DNA of 32,727 nucleotides from Gemmatimonadota bacterium (GTDB lineage: Bacteria > Gemmatimonadota > Gemmatimonadetes > Longimicrobiales > RSA9): assembly GCA_017881445.1 (NCBI GenBank), contig JADGQX010000021.1:1-32727 (forward strand), written 5' to 3'. Shown piece after piece: positions 21,530 through 29,982 of this stretch. Within the stretch, counting starts at the first letter, position 1. Each line of letters starts with the position of its first letter. The position numbers and the translations under genes are program-made. The notes beneath the pieces are model-generated. The model was given only the letters and a program-made list of their open reading frames with translations. It ran no database searches and was not told where the DNA came from.

Positions 21530-22309
21530 ATGTTCTTCGACTCGCACTGTCACCTGACCGACGAGCGCTTCCGCGAGGAGGGCGCCGACGCCGTGGTGGC
21601 GCGCGCCCGGGCGGCGGGCGTCGTGGGCATGGTGACCATCGGCGTGGGTGCGGCCGACGCCGAGGCCGCCCTGGCCATCGCCGAGCGCAACGACGACGTC
21701 TGGGCCAGCGCGGGCATCCACCCGCACGACGCGACGGGCGCGGACGAGGACGGGGGCGCAGCTCTGGAGCGCATACGGGTTCTGGCGGCGCATTCCCGGT
21801 GCGTCGCGATTGGCGAGATCGGACTGGACTACCACTACGACAACTCGCCCAGGGACGTGCAGCGGCGCATCTTCGCCCGCCAGCTCGAGCTGGCGCGGGA
21901 GCTAGGCCTGCCCGTGGCCATCCACTCGCGGGAGGCCGAGCAGGACACGGCCGCGCTCATCCGCGAGGCGGCCGCGGCGGGCGTGAGGGGCGTGCTGCAC
22001 TGCTTCTCCAGCGGGCCCGCGCTGCTGGACGCCGGGCTCGAGGCGGACTGGTACGTCTCCTTCGCCGGGGTCGTGACGTTCCGGAACTACGAGGCCCAGG
22101 CGCTGGTGCGCGCCGTGCCCGCCGAGCGCCTGCTGGTGGAGACCGACTCGCCCTACCTGGCGCCCGTGCCCCACCGCGGCAAGAGGAACGAACCGGCGTT
22201 CGTGCCGCTGGTGGCCGCGGGCGTCGCGGCCATCCGGGGCGAGGAGCCCGAAGCGGTCGCCCGGCAGACAACGGAAAACGCGAGGCGGTTCTACCGCCTG
22301 GGCGCGTAG
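21530..22309 (+). CDS. tatD: TatD family metal-dependent hydrolase
   Basis: A 259-residue TIM-barrel deoxyribonuclease-like hydrolase. Metal-site residues are seen in order: DSHCHL (H6, H8), GEIGLDYH (Glu), AIHSREA (His), GVLHCFSS (His) and ETDSPYL (Asp). Family members have 3'-5' exonuclease activity and are linked to DNA repair and quality control, despite the historical Tat name. AGGA lies 6 nt before the ATG. Length is typical. Downstream, 91 bp hold two small hairpins (22316-22332 and 22351-22384) before the next gene. Confidence 0.93.
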   Translation: MFFDSHCHLTDERFREEGADAVVARARAAGVVGMVTIGVGAADAEAALAIAERNDDVWASAGIHPHDATGADEDGGAALERIRVLAAHSRCVAIGEIGLDYHYDNSPRDVQRRIFARQLELARELGLPVAIHSREAEQDTAALIREAAAAGVRGVLHCFSSGPALLDAGLEADWYVSFAGVVTFRNYEAQALVRAVPAERLLVETDSPYLAPVPHRGKRNEPAFVPLVAAGVAAIRGEEPEAVARQTTENARRFYRLGA

Positions 22310-22400
22310 TCGCCGCCGGGAACCAATCCCGGCCCTCGGGCGGTATACGCGGTGCCTCGCCTCGCCCCAGAGCGCGCAGGCACCTCACTGGAGGCGTTCC

Positions 22401-23513
22401 ATGGATGGGCACCGTCGCGGGCGTGCTGTCGCCCCCGCTCGATGGCTGTCCGCCGTCACTGGCGGCGCACTCGTCCTTTGGGCGCTCGGCACCCCTCTCG
22501 CCGGTCAGACGGCCACCCAGGACAATGCCTCCATCTCGGGCCGGCTGCGCGATTCCACGGAAGTGCCCCTCGGCTACACCACCGTTTACCTGGTCCCCCG
22601 CGACACCTCCCGGCGCTCCCAGGCCGCACTGACAGACTCGTCGGGCGCGTTCGCGTTCAGGGGCCTGGGCGCCGGGGCCTACTATCTCCGGGTGGACCGC
22701 GTGGGATTCGAGCCGGAGTGGAGCGACGCCAAGCAGTTGGCGGTCGGGCAGCACATGGCGCTGGCGCTGACCAGCGGGGCGGCGCCGGTCTCTCTCTCGC
22801 CCACGGTCCTGGCTGGGCTATGCCGCTCGGAGGGGCTCATCCAGGAGGGTACGGCGCTGGCCGTGCTCTGGCGCGAGGCGCGCAAGACCGCGGCCGCGCG
22901 GCGCTTGTTCGATCTCTCCTACAGCTACCGCCTCGACCTGGGGGAGCGGCTGTCCGTGCCGAACTCCTACGCCCATCGCACGGCCAGGCATCGCATCGTC
23001 AGCACGCCCGCGCGCGCCCGGGAGCTCGATCGTCGCGGCGCCTTCGCCGGCTTCGGCGTGCAGATGGACAGCACGCGCCTGGTCGCCGTGCCCGAGCTGC
23101 TCGAGGCGATGACCGACGCCTTTGCCCGTACCCACTGCCTGGCCATCCTGCCCGATCGCTACTCGGAGCACCGGATCCGCTTCGAGCCCTTCGTGGCCGT
23201 GAGCGACAGCACGGTCAAGGACTTCGCGGGCAACATCGTGCTGGACGACAAGTTCCGGCTGAAGCGCATCGAGTTCGAGTACCGCGTCGGCGACCTGAGC
23301 ATCTCCCGCGGCGTGGTGGACTTCGGCGATGGCCCGCTCCACCGGGGCCCGATCCGCTTCATCAAGAAGCTGACCCTTTTGATGTTCAACGCGCCCGCCA
23401 CGTCCTCCGAATGGCTCGAGATGGATCCGCGGCTTTACAGGACGAGGGCGTCGCTGCGTGGCACCGTGGACGTGCATTACGGCGCTTTCAGCCGGGACAC
23501 GACCGGGTTCTGA
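22401..23513 (+). CDS. Secreted carboxypeptidase-regulatory-like domain protein, copy A
   Basis: A 370-residue protein. A signal peptide (about 1-35, GALVLWALGTPLAGQ) leads to a ~75-residue beta-sandwich of the carboxypeptidase-regulatory type: SISGRLRDSTEVPLGYTTVYL, DSSGAFAFRGLGAGAYYLRVDRVGFEP. A conserved ~240-residue C-terminal region follows, shared with the next two genes: a cysteine near GLCRSEG, ARRLFDLSY, MDSTRLVAV, GNIVLDDKFRLKRIEFEYR and VVDFGDG. I do not recognise that region as a named family. GGAGG lies 6 nt from the ATG. It is the most diverged of three tandem paralogues. An outer-surface or periplasmic role is inferred only from the signal and the fold. Confidence 0.8.
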   Translation: MDGHRRGRAVAPARWLSAVTGGALVLWALGTPLAGQTATQDNASISGRLRDSTEVPLGYTTVYLVPRDTSRRSQAALTDSSGAFAFRGLGAGAYYLRVDRVGFEPEWSDAKQLAVGQHMALALTSGAAPVSLSPTVLAGLCRSEGLIQEGTALAVLWREARKTAAARRLFDLSYSYRLDLGERLSVPNSYAHRTARHRIVSTPARARELDRRGAFAGFGVQMDSTRLVAVPELLEAMTDAFARTHCLAILPDRYSEHRIRFEPFVAVSDSTVKDFAGNIVLDDKFRLKRIEFEYRVGDLSISRGVVDFGDGPLHRGPIRFIKKLTLLMFNAPATSSEWLEMDPRLYRTRASLRGTVDVHYGAFSRDTTGF

Positions 23514-23546
23514 AATCGGTCCTCGACCCCCGCGGAGGATGGTCTC

Positions 23547-24629
23547 CTGATCTCCCGGCGCAATTCCCGCCGCGCGGCAGTCCTGGCGCTGGCACTCGGC
23601 TGCGTCACCGCGACGGGGCTGCGTGCCCAGGGGGGCGCGACCGCCGCGATTTCCGGTCGGGTGGCGGACAGCGCGGGCAAGCCGCTCGCGCTCGCCACCA
23701 TCTGGCTGGTACCCGCCGACACCAGCGCACTCTCCCGCGGCGCCCTGACGGACACGGCCGGCGCTTTCGCCTTCGAGCGCCTGGCGGCGGGGCGATACTA
23801 CCTGCGCGTGGACCGCGTGGGCTTCCAGTCCGAGTGGAGCGACGCCAAGCCGCTGGCAGCGGGGCAGCACATGGCGCTGGCTGTGACCAGCGCTCCGCCG
23901 CCCATAGTGCTGGGACGCATCCGGGCGAGTGGCACCTGCCGCACGGGCGCGGACATGGCCGCGGACACGCCACTGGCCACGGTGTGGGGGGAGGCCCGGA
24001 AGGCGGCCGCGGCGCGTCGCCTGTTCGACCTGTCGTACCGGTTTGACGTGGACCTGAGGGAGCAGCTGGTCAAGTACGCCGTCCCCTCTTACACGAGTCG
24101 CGCCGCGCGCCACCAGCTCACGAGCACGCCCACGGCGGCACGGGTGCTGGCGGAGAAGGGGTCATGGGGCGGCTACGGCGTGGGAATGGACAGCACGCGG
24201 CTGGTGGCCGTGCAGGAGATGCTGCAGATCCTGACCGAGCCCTTCGCGCGCACGCACTGCCTCTACGCGCTCGAGGACCATCGGGGCCAGCGCCGGATCC
24301 ACTTCCAGCCGCTGGCGGATGCCGCGGCGGTGACGGATGTCGCCGGCACCATCATCCTGGACGCCCGCTACGGCCTCAGCCGCATCGAGTTCGAGTACCG
24401 CAAGTTCGATATGGCCACTTCCCGCGGCTACGTCGAGTTCGGCGACGGCGGTCTGAAGGGTGGCCCGGTGCGATTCCTGGCCAAGCTGGTCGTGTGGGTG
24501 TTCGTCGCCCCCGCCTCGCGGGGCGACGATGTCTCTATCGGATGGGGATCTCACGGATTTTGGGGAAAGGAGCAGGCCAGGGCCTGGGCCCGCTATGGTC
24601 CCTTCGTGCGGGACACGGCGGCTCCATGA
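23547..24629 (+). CDS. Secreted carboxypeptidase-regulatory-like domain protein, copy B (CTG start)
   Basis: About 360 residues, with the same layout as copies A and C. The frame encodes a good signal peptide (RRAAVLALALGCVTATGLRAQ) upstream of any in-frame ATG, GTG or TTG. The only sensible start is CTG at 23547, with GGAGG 8 nt upstream. The next in-frame start, GTG 23661, falls inside the first beta-strand of the regulatory domain and would remove the signal. The ATG at 23539 is out of frame and touches the ribosome binding site. The C-terminal region carries TCRTGAD, ARRLFDLSY, GVGMDSTRLVAV, FEYRKFD and VEFGDGGLK. Its end overlaps copy C by 4 nt (ATGA). Confidence 0.78.
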   Translation: MISRRNSRRAAVLALALGCVTATGLRAQGGATAAISGRVADSAGKPLALATIWLVPADTSALSRGALTDTAGAFAFERLAAGRYYLRVDRVGFQSEWSDAKPLAAGQHMALAVTSAPPPIVLGRIRASGTCRTGADMAADTPLATVWGEARKAAAARRLFDLSYRFDVDLREQLVKYAVPSYTSRAARHQLTSTPTAARVLAEKGSWGGYGVGMDSTRLVAVQEMLQILTEPFARTHCLYALEDHRGQRRIHFQPLADAAAVTDVAGTIILDARYGLSRIEFEYRKFDMATSRGYVEFGDGGLKGGPVRFLAKLVVWVFVAPASRGDDVSIGWGSHGFWGKEQARAWARYGPFVRDTAAP

Positions 24630-25717
24630 CGCATCTCCGGACGTGGCGGCTGCCGACGCGCGTCGCCGCCCTGGCCCTGATCGGCGCCGCGGCCTTTGCC
24701 GGGGGGCTCTCCGCCCAGGTGGCGGCGTCGGCCGCCATCTCCGGGCACCTGGTCGAGGCCGCAGGGAAGCCACTGCCATTCACCACCATCTGGCTCGTTC
24801 CCCGCGACACCCTGCTCCGCTCCCGGGGCACCCTCACGGACACGGCCGGCGCTTTCGCCTTCGAGCGCCTTCCGCCGGGCGGCTATTACCTGCGGGTGGA
24901 CCGCGTGGGCTTCCAGTCCGAGTGGAGCGATCCAAAGCCGCTGGCAGCGGGGCAGCACATGGCGCTGGCCGTCACCAGCGCCCCGGCGCCCATCGCGCTG
25001 GGGCGCATCCGGACGAGCGGCGCCTGTCGCCCGGGCGCGGACATGGCCGCGGACACGCCGCTGGCGACGCTGTGGGGGGAGGCGCGCAAGGCGGCCGCGG
25101 CCCGTCGCCTCTTCGACCTGTCGTACCGGTATGGCGTGGAGGTGAAGGAGAGCCTTCTAGCTCCACGCGAAGGATATGGGTCCGCCTGGCGGGGGCTGCG
25201 CAGGAAGCTGGTGAGCACGCCGGCGGTCGCCCGGACGCTGGCACAGCAGGGGTCGTACGCCGGCTATGGCGTCGGCATGGATTCGACCCGGCTCGTGGCC
25301 GTGCGGGAGATGCTGGACGTGCTGACGGAGCCCTTCGCGCTCAGCCACCGGCTCTGCGTGCTTTCCGATTCGCATGGACACCGCCGCGTCCGCTTCGAGC
25401 CGGTCGCGCTGGACTCGCTGCGCCTCGACGTGGGGGGCAACATCGAGCTGAACGCGGACTACTCGCTGCGCCGGATCGTGTTCGAGTACCGGCAGGGGCC
25501 GATCGCGTTCTCCCGCGGATACGTCGAGTTCGGAGACGGCGGTCTGAAGCGCGCTCCGGTCCGGTTCCTGAGCTACCTGCTCGTGTGGGTCTACGATGCG
25601 CCCGCGTCGAGGAACGGGAAGATCCACATGGTACCGGGTCCCTCCCGGACCGGCCGCGAGCTGGCCCGGGCCTGGGCCCGCTACGGGCCGTTCCAGCGCG
25701 ACACCACGCCGCCCTGA
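24626..25717 (+). CDS. Secreted carboxypeptidase-regulatory-like domain protein, copy C
   Basis: A 363-residue paralogue of copies A and B, closest to B, with long near-identical nucleotide stretches such as the VDRVGFQSEWSD and AAGQHMALAVTSAP regions. A signal peptide (AALALIGAAAFAGGLSAQ) precedes the regulatory-like beta-sandwich and the shared C-terminal region (ACRPGADMAADTP, ARRLFDLSYRYGV, YAGYGVGMDSTRLVAV, GNIELNADYSLRRIVFEYR, VEFGDGGLK). The ATG at 24626 overlaps the stop of copy B, so translation is likely coupled. Function is unknown. The gene ends 95 nt before the chosen mutL start. Confidence 0.82.
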   Translation: MTHLRTWRLPTRVAALALIGAAAFAGGLSAQVAASAAISGHLVEAAGKPLPFTTIWLVPRDTLLRSRGTLTDTAGAFAFERLPPGGYYLRVDRVGFQSEWSDPKPLAAGQHMALAVTSAPAPIALGRIRTSGACRPGADMAADTPLATLWGEARKAAAARRLFDLSYRYGVEVKESLLAPREGYGSAWRGLRRKLVSTPAVARTLAQQGSYAGYGVGMDSTRLVAVREMLDVLTEPFALSHRLCVLSDSHGHRRVRFEPVALDSLRLDVGGNIELNADYSLRRIVFEYRQGPIAFSRGYVEFGDGGLKRAPVRFLSYLLVWVYDAPASRNGKIHMVPGPSRTGRELARAWARYGPFQRDTTPP

Positions 25718-25812
25718 TGCCGCTCCGGCGCCGGCCGCGCCTGCCCTCGCCGGTCCCTGGCGGGCGCGCTATGTTGACGCGCACCGAACAAATCCCCCAG
25801 GCCCTGCAGAGC

Positions 25813-27696
25813 ATGCCGCGCCGCATCCACGTCCTTCCCGACACCCTGGCCAACCAGATCGCCGCGGGCGAAGTGGTGGAGCGCCCCGCATCGGTAGTGA
25901 AGGAGCTGGTGGAGAACGCGCTGGACGCGGCGGCCACCCGCATCGAGGTCTCGATCCAGAACGGCGGCAAGACGGAGATCCGGGTCGCCGACGACGGCTG
26001 CGGCATGGGGCGGGACGACGCGCTGCTCGCACTGGACCGGTACGCCACCAGCAAGATCGCGCGGCCGGAGGACCTGAAGGGCGTGCGCACCCTCGGGTTC
26101 CGGGGCGAGGCGCTGCCATCCATCGCGTCCGTGTCGCGACTCACGCTGGAGACGGCGGAGCCGGGCAGCGTGGGCACCCGCGTGCGTGTCGCCGGCGGCC
26201 GTGTGCTGGGCGCCGAGGACTGCGCCCGCCAGACCGGCACCACGGTGCTGGTCCAGTCGCTCTTCTTCAATGTGCCGGCGCGCGCCAAGTTCCTGAAGGG
26301 CGCGGGAGTGGAGACGCGCGGGATCGTGGACATCCTGAGCACGCTCGCCCTGGCCAACCTCTCCAGCGCTTTCCTGTTGCAGTCCAACGGCCGGACGCTG
26401 CTGGAGCTGCCCGCCGCCGTGGACCTGCCCACCCGGGTGGCCGACCTGTGGGGCGACGAGATCGCCCGCCGCTTCATCTCGGTGCAGCTGCAGCGCGAGG
26501 GCGTCAGCGTGGCGGGACTGGTCGAGCGCCCCGACGTGGTCTCGCCCACGCCGCGCCGGGCGCACCTGTTCGTGGGCGGGCGGCCCTTCCGCGATCGCTT
26601 CCTGATCGCGGCGCTGGACCGCGCCTACCGCACCACCATCGTGCAGGGGCTGCGGCCTTCGGCGCTGATCTACCTGGATGTGCCCGCCGGCGCGGTGGAC
26701 GTCAACGTGCACCCAAGCAAGGCCGAGGTCAGGTTCCGCGACCGCGACCTGGTGGAGGGCACGGTGGAGGCGGCGGTGCGGGAGGGGCTGGCCGGGCTCG
26801 ACAGCGCGGCTACGCTGGATGCCACGCCCGCCATGCCCCAGATCCGCCGCCTCACGACCGAGCCCCGCGGCGGCGGCGTTCCGGACAATCAGCTGGCCTT
26901 CTTCGTCGCCGGGGCCCGCCGCGGCGAGCCGCCGCCGGACGAGGACGCAGCCGCGGGGGGCGCCGTCGTGCCGCTGGACGAGGCGGTCGCCGCGGATGCC
27001 GTTCCCGAGCCGGAGGGGCCGCCCTCGCTCTGGCAGCTCCACGACACCTACATCCTGGCCGAGAGCCGCAGCGGCCTGCTGCTCATCGACCAGCACTCGG
27101 CTCACGAGCGCATCCTCTACGAGCAGCTCATGCGCGGCTTCGGCAGCACCCCCCACGGTCCGGATGGCGTACGCCCGGAAGCCGAATCGGGGAGTGTCGC
27201 CGCGGCCGCGGTCGGGGAAGACGGGGAAGATGAGGTGGACGTCGGCCGGAGCGGTGGTGTGGCCAGCCAGCGGCTGCTGTTCCCGCTCACGCTGCGTCTC
27301 TCGCCCGCGGAGTACACCGTGGTCGAGGATGCCATGGTGCTCCTGCGCCGGGCTGGCTTCGAGATGGAGCCCTTCGGCGGACGAACCGTGATCGTGCATG
27401 CCGCGCCGCAGCCGCACCCCTACTTCTCGCCCGAACGCTGCCTGCGCGACATGCTGGCGGAGCTGGCGGGCGGCAGCGAGCTGACGCGGGCGGCGCGCAA
27501 CCAGCACGAGCGCATTGCCATGACCTTCGCCTGCAAGGGCGCCATCAAGGCCGGCCAGCGGCTCAGCCCGCGGGAGATGCAGGAGCTGTTCGACCGCCTC
27601 TTCGCCACCGAGCTGCCCTACCACGACGTCCACGGCCGCCCCACCGTGGTGCGCCTGTCGCTGCAGGAGCTCGAGCGCCGCTTCGGCCGAACATGA
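25813..27696 (+). CDS. mutL: DNA mismatch repair protein MutL
   Basis: A 627-residue mismatch-repair ATPase. Residues 1-40 align directly with the MutL N-terminus (LPDTLANQIAAGEVVERPASVVKELVENALDA). DDGCGM (59-64) and GFRGEALPSIASVS complete the GHKL ATPase site. After an acidic linker the C-terminal domain starts LWQLHDTYIL and carries DQHSAHERILYE (426-437), matching the nicking-endonuclease motif DQHAxxExxxxE except Ala to Ser. ACKGAIKAG and a terminal FGR are also present. The usual CPHGRP reads DVHGRP (605-610), so the zinc-binding Cys is Asp. ATG 25813 is preferred on family length; ATG 25771 is possible. The stop codon abuts the inverted-repeat element before miaA. Confidence 0.95.
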   Translation: MPRRIHVLPDTLANQIAAGEVVERPASVVKELVENALDAAATRIEVSIQNGGKTEIRVADDGCGMGRDDALLALDRYATSKIARPEDLKGVRTLGFRGEALPSIASVSRLTLETAEPGSVGTRVRVAGGRVLGAEDCARQTGTTVLVQSLFFNVPARAKFLKGAGVETRGIVDILSTLALANLSSAFLLQSNGRTLLELPAAVDLPTRVADLWGDEIARRFISVQLQREGVSVAGLVERPDVVSPTPRRAHLFVGGRPFRDRFLIAALDRAYRTTIVQGLRPSALIYLDVPAGAVDVNVHPSKAEVRFRDRDLVEGTVEAAVREGLAGLDSAATLDATPAMPQIRRLTTEPRGGGVPDNQLAFFVAGARRGEPPPDEDAAAGGAVVPLDEAVAADAVPEPEGPPSLWQLHDTYILAESRSGLLLIDQHSAHERILYEQLMRGFGSTPHGPDGVRPEAESGSVAAAAVGEDGEDEVDVGRSGGVASQRLLFPLTLRLSPAEYTVVEDAMVLLRRAGFEMEPFGGRTVIVHAAPQPHPYFSPERCLRDMLAELAGGSELTRAARNQHERIAMTFACKGAIKAGQRLSPREMQELFDRLFATELPYHDVHGRPTVVRLSLQELERRFGRT

Positions 27697-27918
27697 ACCA
27701 CATCCTACCGCCGAGTTCGCCGAGGACGCCGAGAACTGCCGCCGAGGCGGCCAGGCGGACCGCAGGCCACCGGCGGCCGCAAGTTGTTGTTGTGGTTGTT
27801 GAACAAACAAACCCACACCCCCGCCCTGCGATTGCCCCAGCCAGTATCGCCTCCAAGCTGGCCCAGCGTACCTCGGCGTATCTCGGCGTCCTCGGCGTCC
27901 TCGGCGGTAGGATGTGGT
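27697..27918. repeat. 222-bp MITE-like element with inverted-repeat ends between mutL and miaA
   Basis: The ends are a perfect 19-bp inverted repeat: ACCACATCCTACCGCCGAG at 27697-27715 and its complement at 27900-27918. The match extends inward to 35 of 37 bp through 9-bp tandem units of the type GACGCCGAG. The centre holds a low-G+C run rich in TTG (27782-27812), unlike the neighbouring genes. The element begins at the base after the mutL stop and ends 4 nt before the miaA ATG. It encodes no credible protein. It could be a non-autonomous mobile element, a REP-type repeat or a large RNA hairpin. Confidence 0.7.
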
Positions 27919-27922
27919 GTCT

Positions 27923-28867
27923 ATGACTCGGGATGCGCTCGTGATCACGGGGCCGACGGCGTCGGGGAAGACCGCGCTGTCGATCCTGGTGGCGGAGCGG
28001 CTGGGGGGCGAGGTCGTGTCCATGGACTCGCGCCAGGTGTATCGCGCCATGGACATCGGCACGGCCAAGGTCACGGCCGGGGCGGCGCGCGGAATTCGGC
28101 ACCACGGCCTCGACCTGGTGGACCCCGACCAGCGCTACAGCGCCGGTGCCTTCGCCCGCGATGCCCGCCGCTGGATCGCCGCGATCGCGGCGTCGGGGCA
28201 CGTGCCGATCCTGGTGGGCGGAACCGGCTTCTTCCTGCGCGCGCTCACGCACCCGCTCTTCCACGAGCCGGAGATGGAGCCCGCCCGCCGGGAGCGGCTC
28301 AAGCGCTGGCTGCAGGGGCAGTCCGACGAGCGGCTGCACGGTTGGCTGCGGGTGCTCGACCCGGCCAGCGCGGCGGCGCTCGAGGCGGCGGGCGGCCGGC
28401 AGCGGATCTCCCGGGCCCTCGAGGTTGCCCTGCTCACCGGCCGCCCGCTATCGTGGTGGCACGCCCACGCCCCCCCCGAGCACGCCCCTCTGTCGCCGCG
28501 GGTCTTCGTGCTGGACCTGCCGCGGGACGAGCTGTATCGCCGCATCGATGCGCGCGTCCACGACATGCTCGCGGCGGGGCTCGAGGCGGAGGTCCGGGCG
28601 CTGGTCCGGCTCGGCTACGATCCTGGCGCGCCGGGACTGAACGCCACCGGCTACGTCGAGCTGCTGCCGTACCTGCGAGGGGAAATGTCGCTGGAAGTGA
28701 CGGTGGACGCGATCCAGCGAGCGACGCGACGGTACGCACGTCGCCAGCTCACCTGGTTCCGGCACCAGCTGCCGGCGGACGCGGTCCGGCTGGACGGGAT
28801 GCGGCCGCCGGGCGAGCTGGTGGAGCAAATCGCGCGCATCTGGCAGGATGAGGAGGTCGGGACGTGA
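27923..28867 (+). CDS. miaA: tRNA dimethylallyltransferase
   Basis: A 314-residue enzyme that adds a dimethylallyl group to A37 of tRNAs reading UNN codons. GPTASGKT (10-17) is the P-loop; DSRQVYRAMDIGTAKV is the substrate-binding signature; GGTGFFLRAL and ATRRYARRQLTWFR are further hallmarks. The ATG at 27923 follows TAGGATG, which lies in the right arm of the upstream inverted-repeat element, so the element supplies the probable ribosome binding site. GTG codons at 27914 and 27917 are possible earlier starts inside the repeat. The mutL-miaA order is conserved in many bacteria. The stop overlaps bshA by 4 nt (GTGA). Confidence 0.95.
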   Translation: MTRDALVITGPTASGKTALSILVAERLGGEVVSMDSRQVYRAMDIGTAKVTAGAARGIRHHGLDLVDPDQRYSAGAFARDARRWIAAIAASGHVPILVGGTGFFLRALTHPLFHEPEMEPARRERLKRWLQGQSDERLHGWLRVLDPASAAALEAAGGRQRISRALEVALLTGRPLSWWHAHAPPEHAPLSPRVFVLDLPRDELYRRIDARVHDMLAAGLEAEVRALVRLGYDPGAPGLNATGYVELLPYLRGEMSLEVTVDAIQRATRRYARRQLTWFRHQLPADAVRLDGMRPPGELVEQIARIWQDEEVGT

Positions 28868-29982
28868 AGATCGGGATCACCTGCTACCCGGTGTACGGCG
28901 GCTCGGGCGTCGTCGCCACGGAGCTCGGCATCCAGCTCGCCAAGCGCGGGCACGAGGTACACTTCATCACCTACGCACAGCCGTTCCGGCTGCCGTACTA
29001 CATGGAGCGCATCTACTACCACGAGGTGGACGTCCCGTCCTACCCGCTCTTCGACTACCCGCCCTATGACCTGGCCCTCGCCTCCGCCATGCACAACACC
29101 GTGCTGAAGCGGAACCTCGACCTGCTGCACGTGCACTACGCCATCCCGCACGCGGTGTCGGCATGGCTGGCCAAGGAGATGGGGCAGGGGCGGGTCAAGG
29201 TCGTGACGACGCTGCACGGCACCGACATCACGCTCGTCGGCCAGGACCCGTCCTTCTTCAGCATCACCAAGTTCTCCATCCAGAAGTCCGATGGCATCAC
29301 GGCGGTCTCCGAGTCGCTCTGCCGTGAAACGGTGCTGCGCTTCGACGTGCCGCGGGAGGCGATCCGGGTGATCCCGAATTTCGTGGACCTGCAGCAATAC
29401 CGGCGCGACCTGCAGCCCTGCCACCGCGACAAGCTGGCGGAGCCGGGAGAGAAGATCGTGATGCACATCTCCAACTTCCGTCCGGTGAAGCGGGTGGAGG
29501 ACGCGGTGCGGGTCTTCGCGCGGCTGAACAAGCGCATCCCCTCCCGCTTCGTGCTCATCGGCGACGGCCCCGACCGCGCCAAGGCGCAGGCGGCGGCGGA
29601 GGAGGAGGGCGTGGCCGATCGGGTCTCCTTCCTCGGGAAGCAGGAATCGGTGGCGGAGCTGCTCTCCTGCGCCGACCTGTTCCTGCTGCCCAGCGCCAAC
29701 GAGGCTTTCGGTCTGGGCGCCCTCGAGGCCATGGCCTGCGGCGTCCCCGTCGTGGCCACCGCCGTGGGCGGCCTGCCGGAGGTGGTGCCCCAGGGCGAGG
29801 CCGGGCTGCTCGCGCCCGTGGGCGACCTGGAGGAGATGGCCGCCGACGCGATCTACCTGCTCGAGGACCGGGACCGCTGGCGCCAGTTCAGTGCCGCCGC
29901 GCGGCACACCGCGGAGAAGTTCTCGTCCGACATCGTGGTCCCCATGTACGAGGAGTACTACCAGGAGGTACTCGCTCGATGA
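28864..29982 (+). CDS. bshA: N-acetyl-alpha-D-glucosaminyl L-malate synthase BshA (bacillithiol synthesis)
   Basis: A 372-residue GT4 glycosyltransferase that joins UDP-GlcNAc and L-malate in the first step of bacillithiol synthesis. BshA features are the start MKIGITCYPVYGGSGVVATELG, LHVHYAIPHAVSAWLA, TTLHGTDITLVGQDPSF, VIPNFVD, SNFRPVKRV and the GT4 acceptor motif NEAFGLGALEAMACGVPVVAT. GTG 28864 overlaps the miaA stop. No bshB or bshC lies in the window. Adjacency to birA and coaX resembles the Bacillus bshA-cca-birA-panBCD order, which strengthens the BshA call over a generic glycosyltransferase. Confidence 0.93.
   Translation: MKIGITCYPVYGGSGVVATELGIQLAKRGHEVHFITYAQPFRLPYYMERIYYHEVDVPSYPLFDYPPYDLALASAMHNTVLKRNLDLLHVHYAIPHAVSAWLAKEMGQGRVKVVTTLHGTDITLVGQDPSFFSITKFSIQKSDGITAVSESLCRETVLRFDVPREAIRVIPNFVDLQQYRRDLQPCHRDKLAEPGEKIVMHISNFRPVKRVEDAVRVFARLNKRIPSRFVLIGDGPDRAKAQAAAEEEGVADRVSFLGKQESVAELLSCADLFLLPSANEAFGLGALEAMACGVPVVATAVGGLPEVVPQGEAGLLAPVGDLEEMAADAIYLLEDRDRWRQFSAAARHTAEKFSSDIVVPMYEEYYQEVLAR

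Noticed and set aside
23539-23552. ATG 23539 as the start of copy B
   Set aside because: It is in another frame, reaches a stop after three codons and directly touches the GGAGG that should serve the later CTG.
27693-27926. 77-codon frame across the mutL-miaA gap
   Set aside because: It is the translation of an inverted-repeat element; its composition follows the 9-bp units and TTG run, and it overlaps both neighbours.
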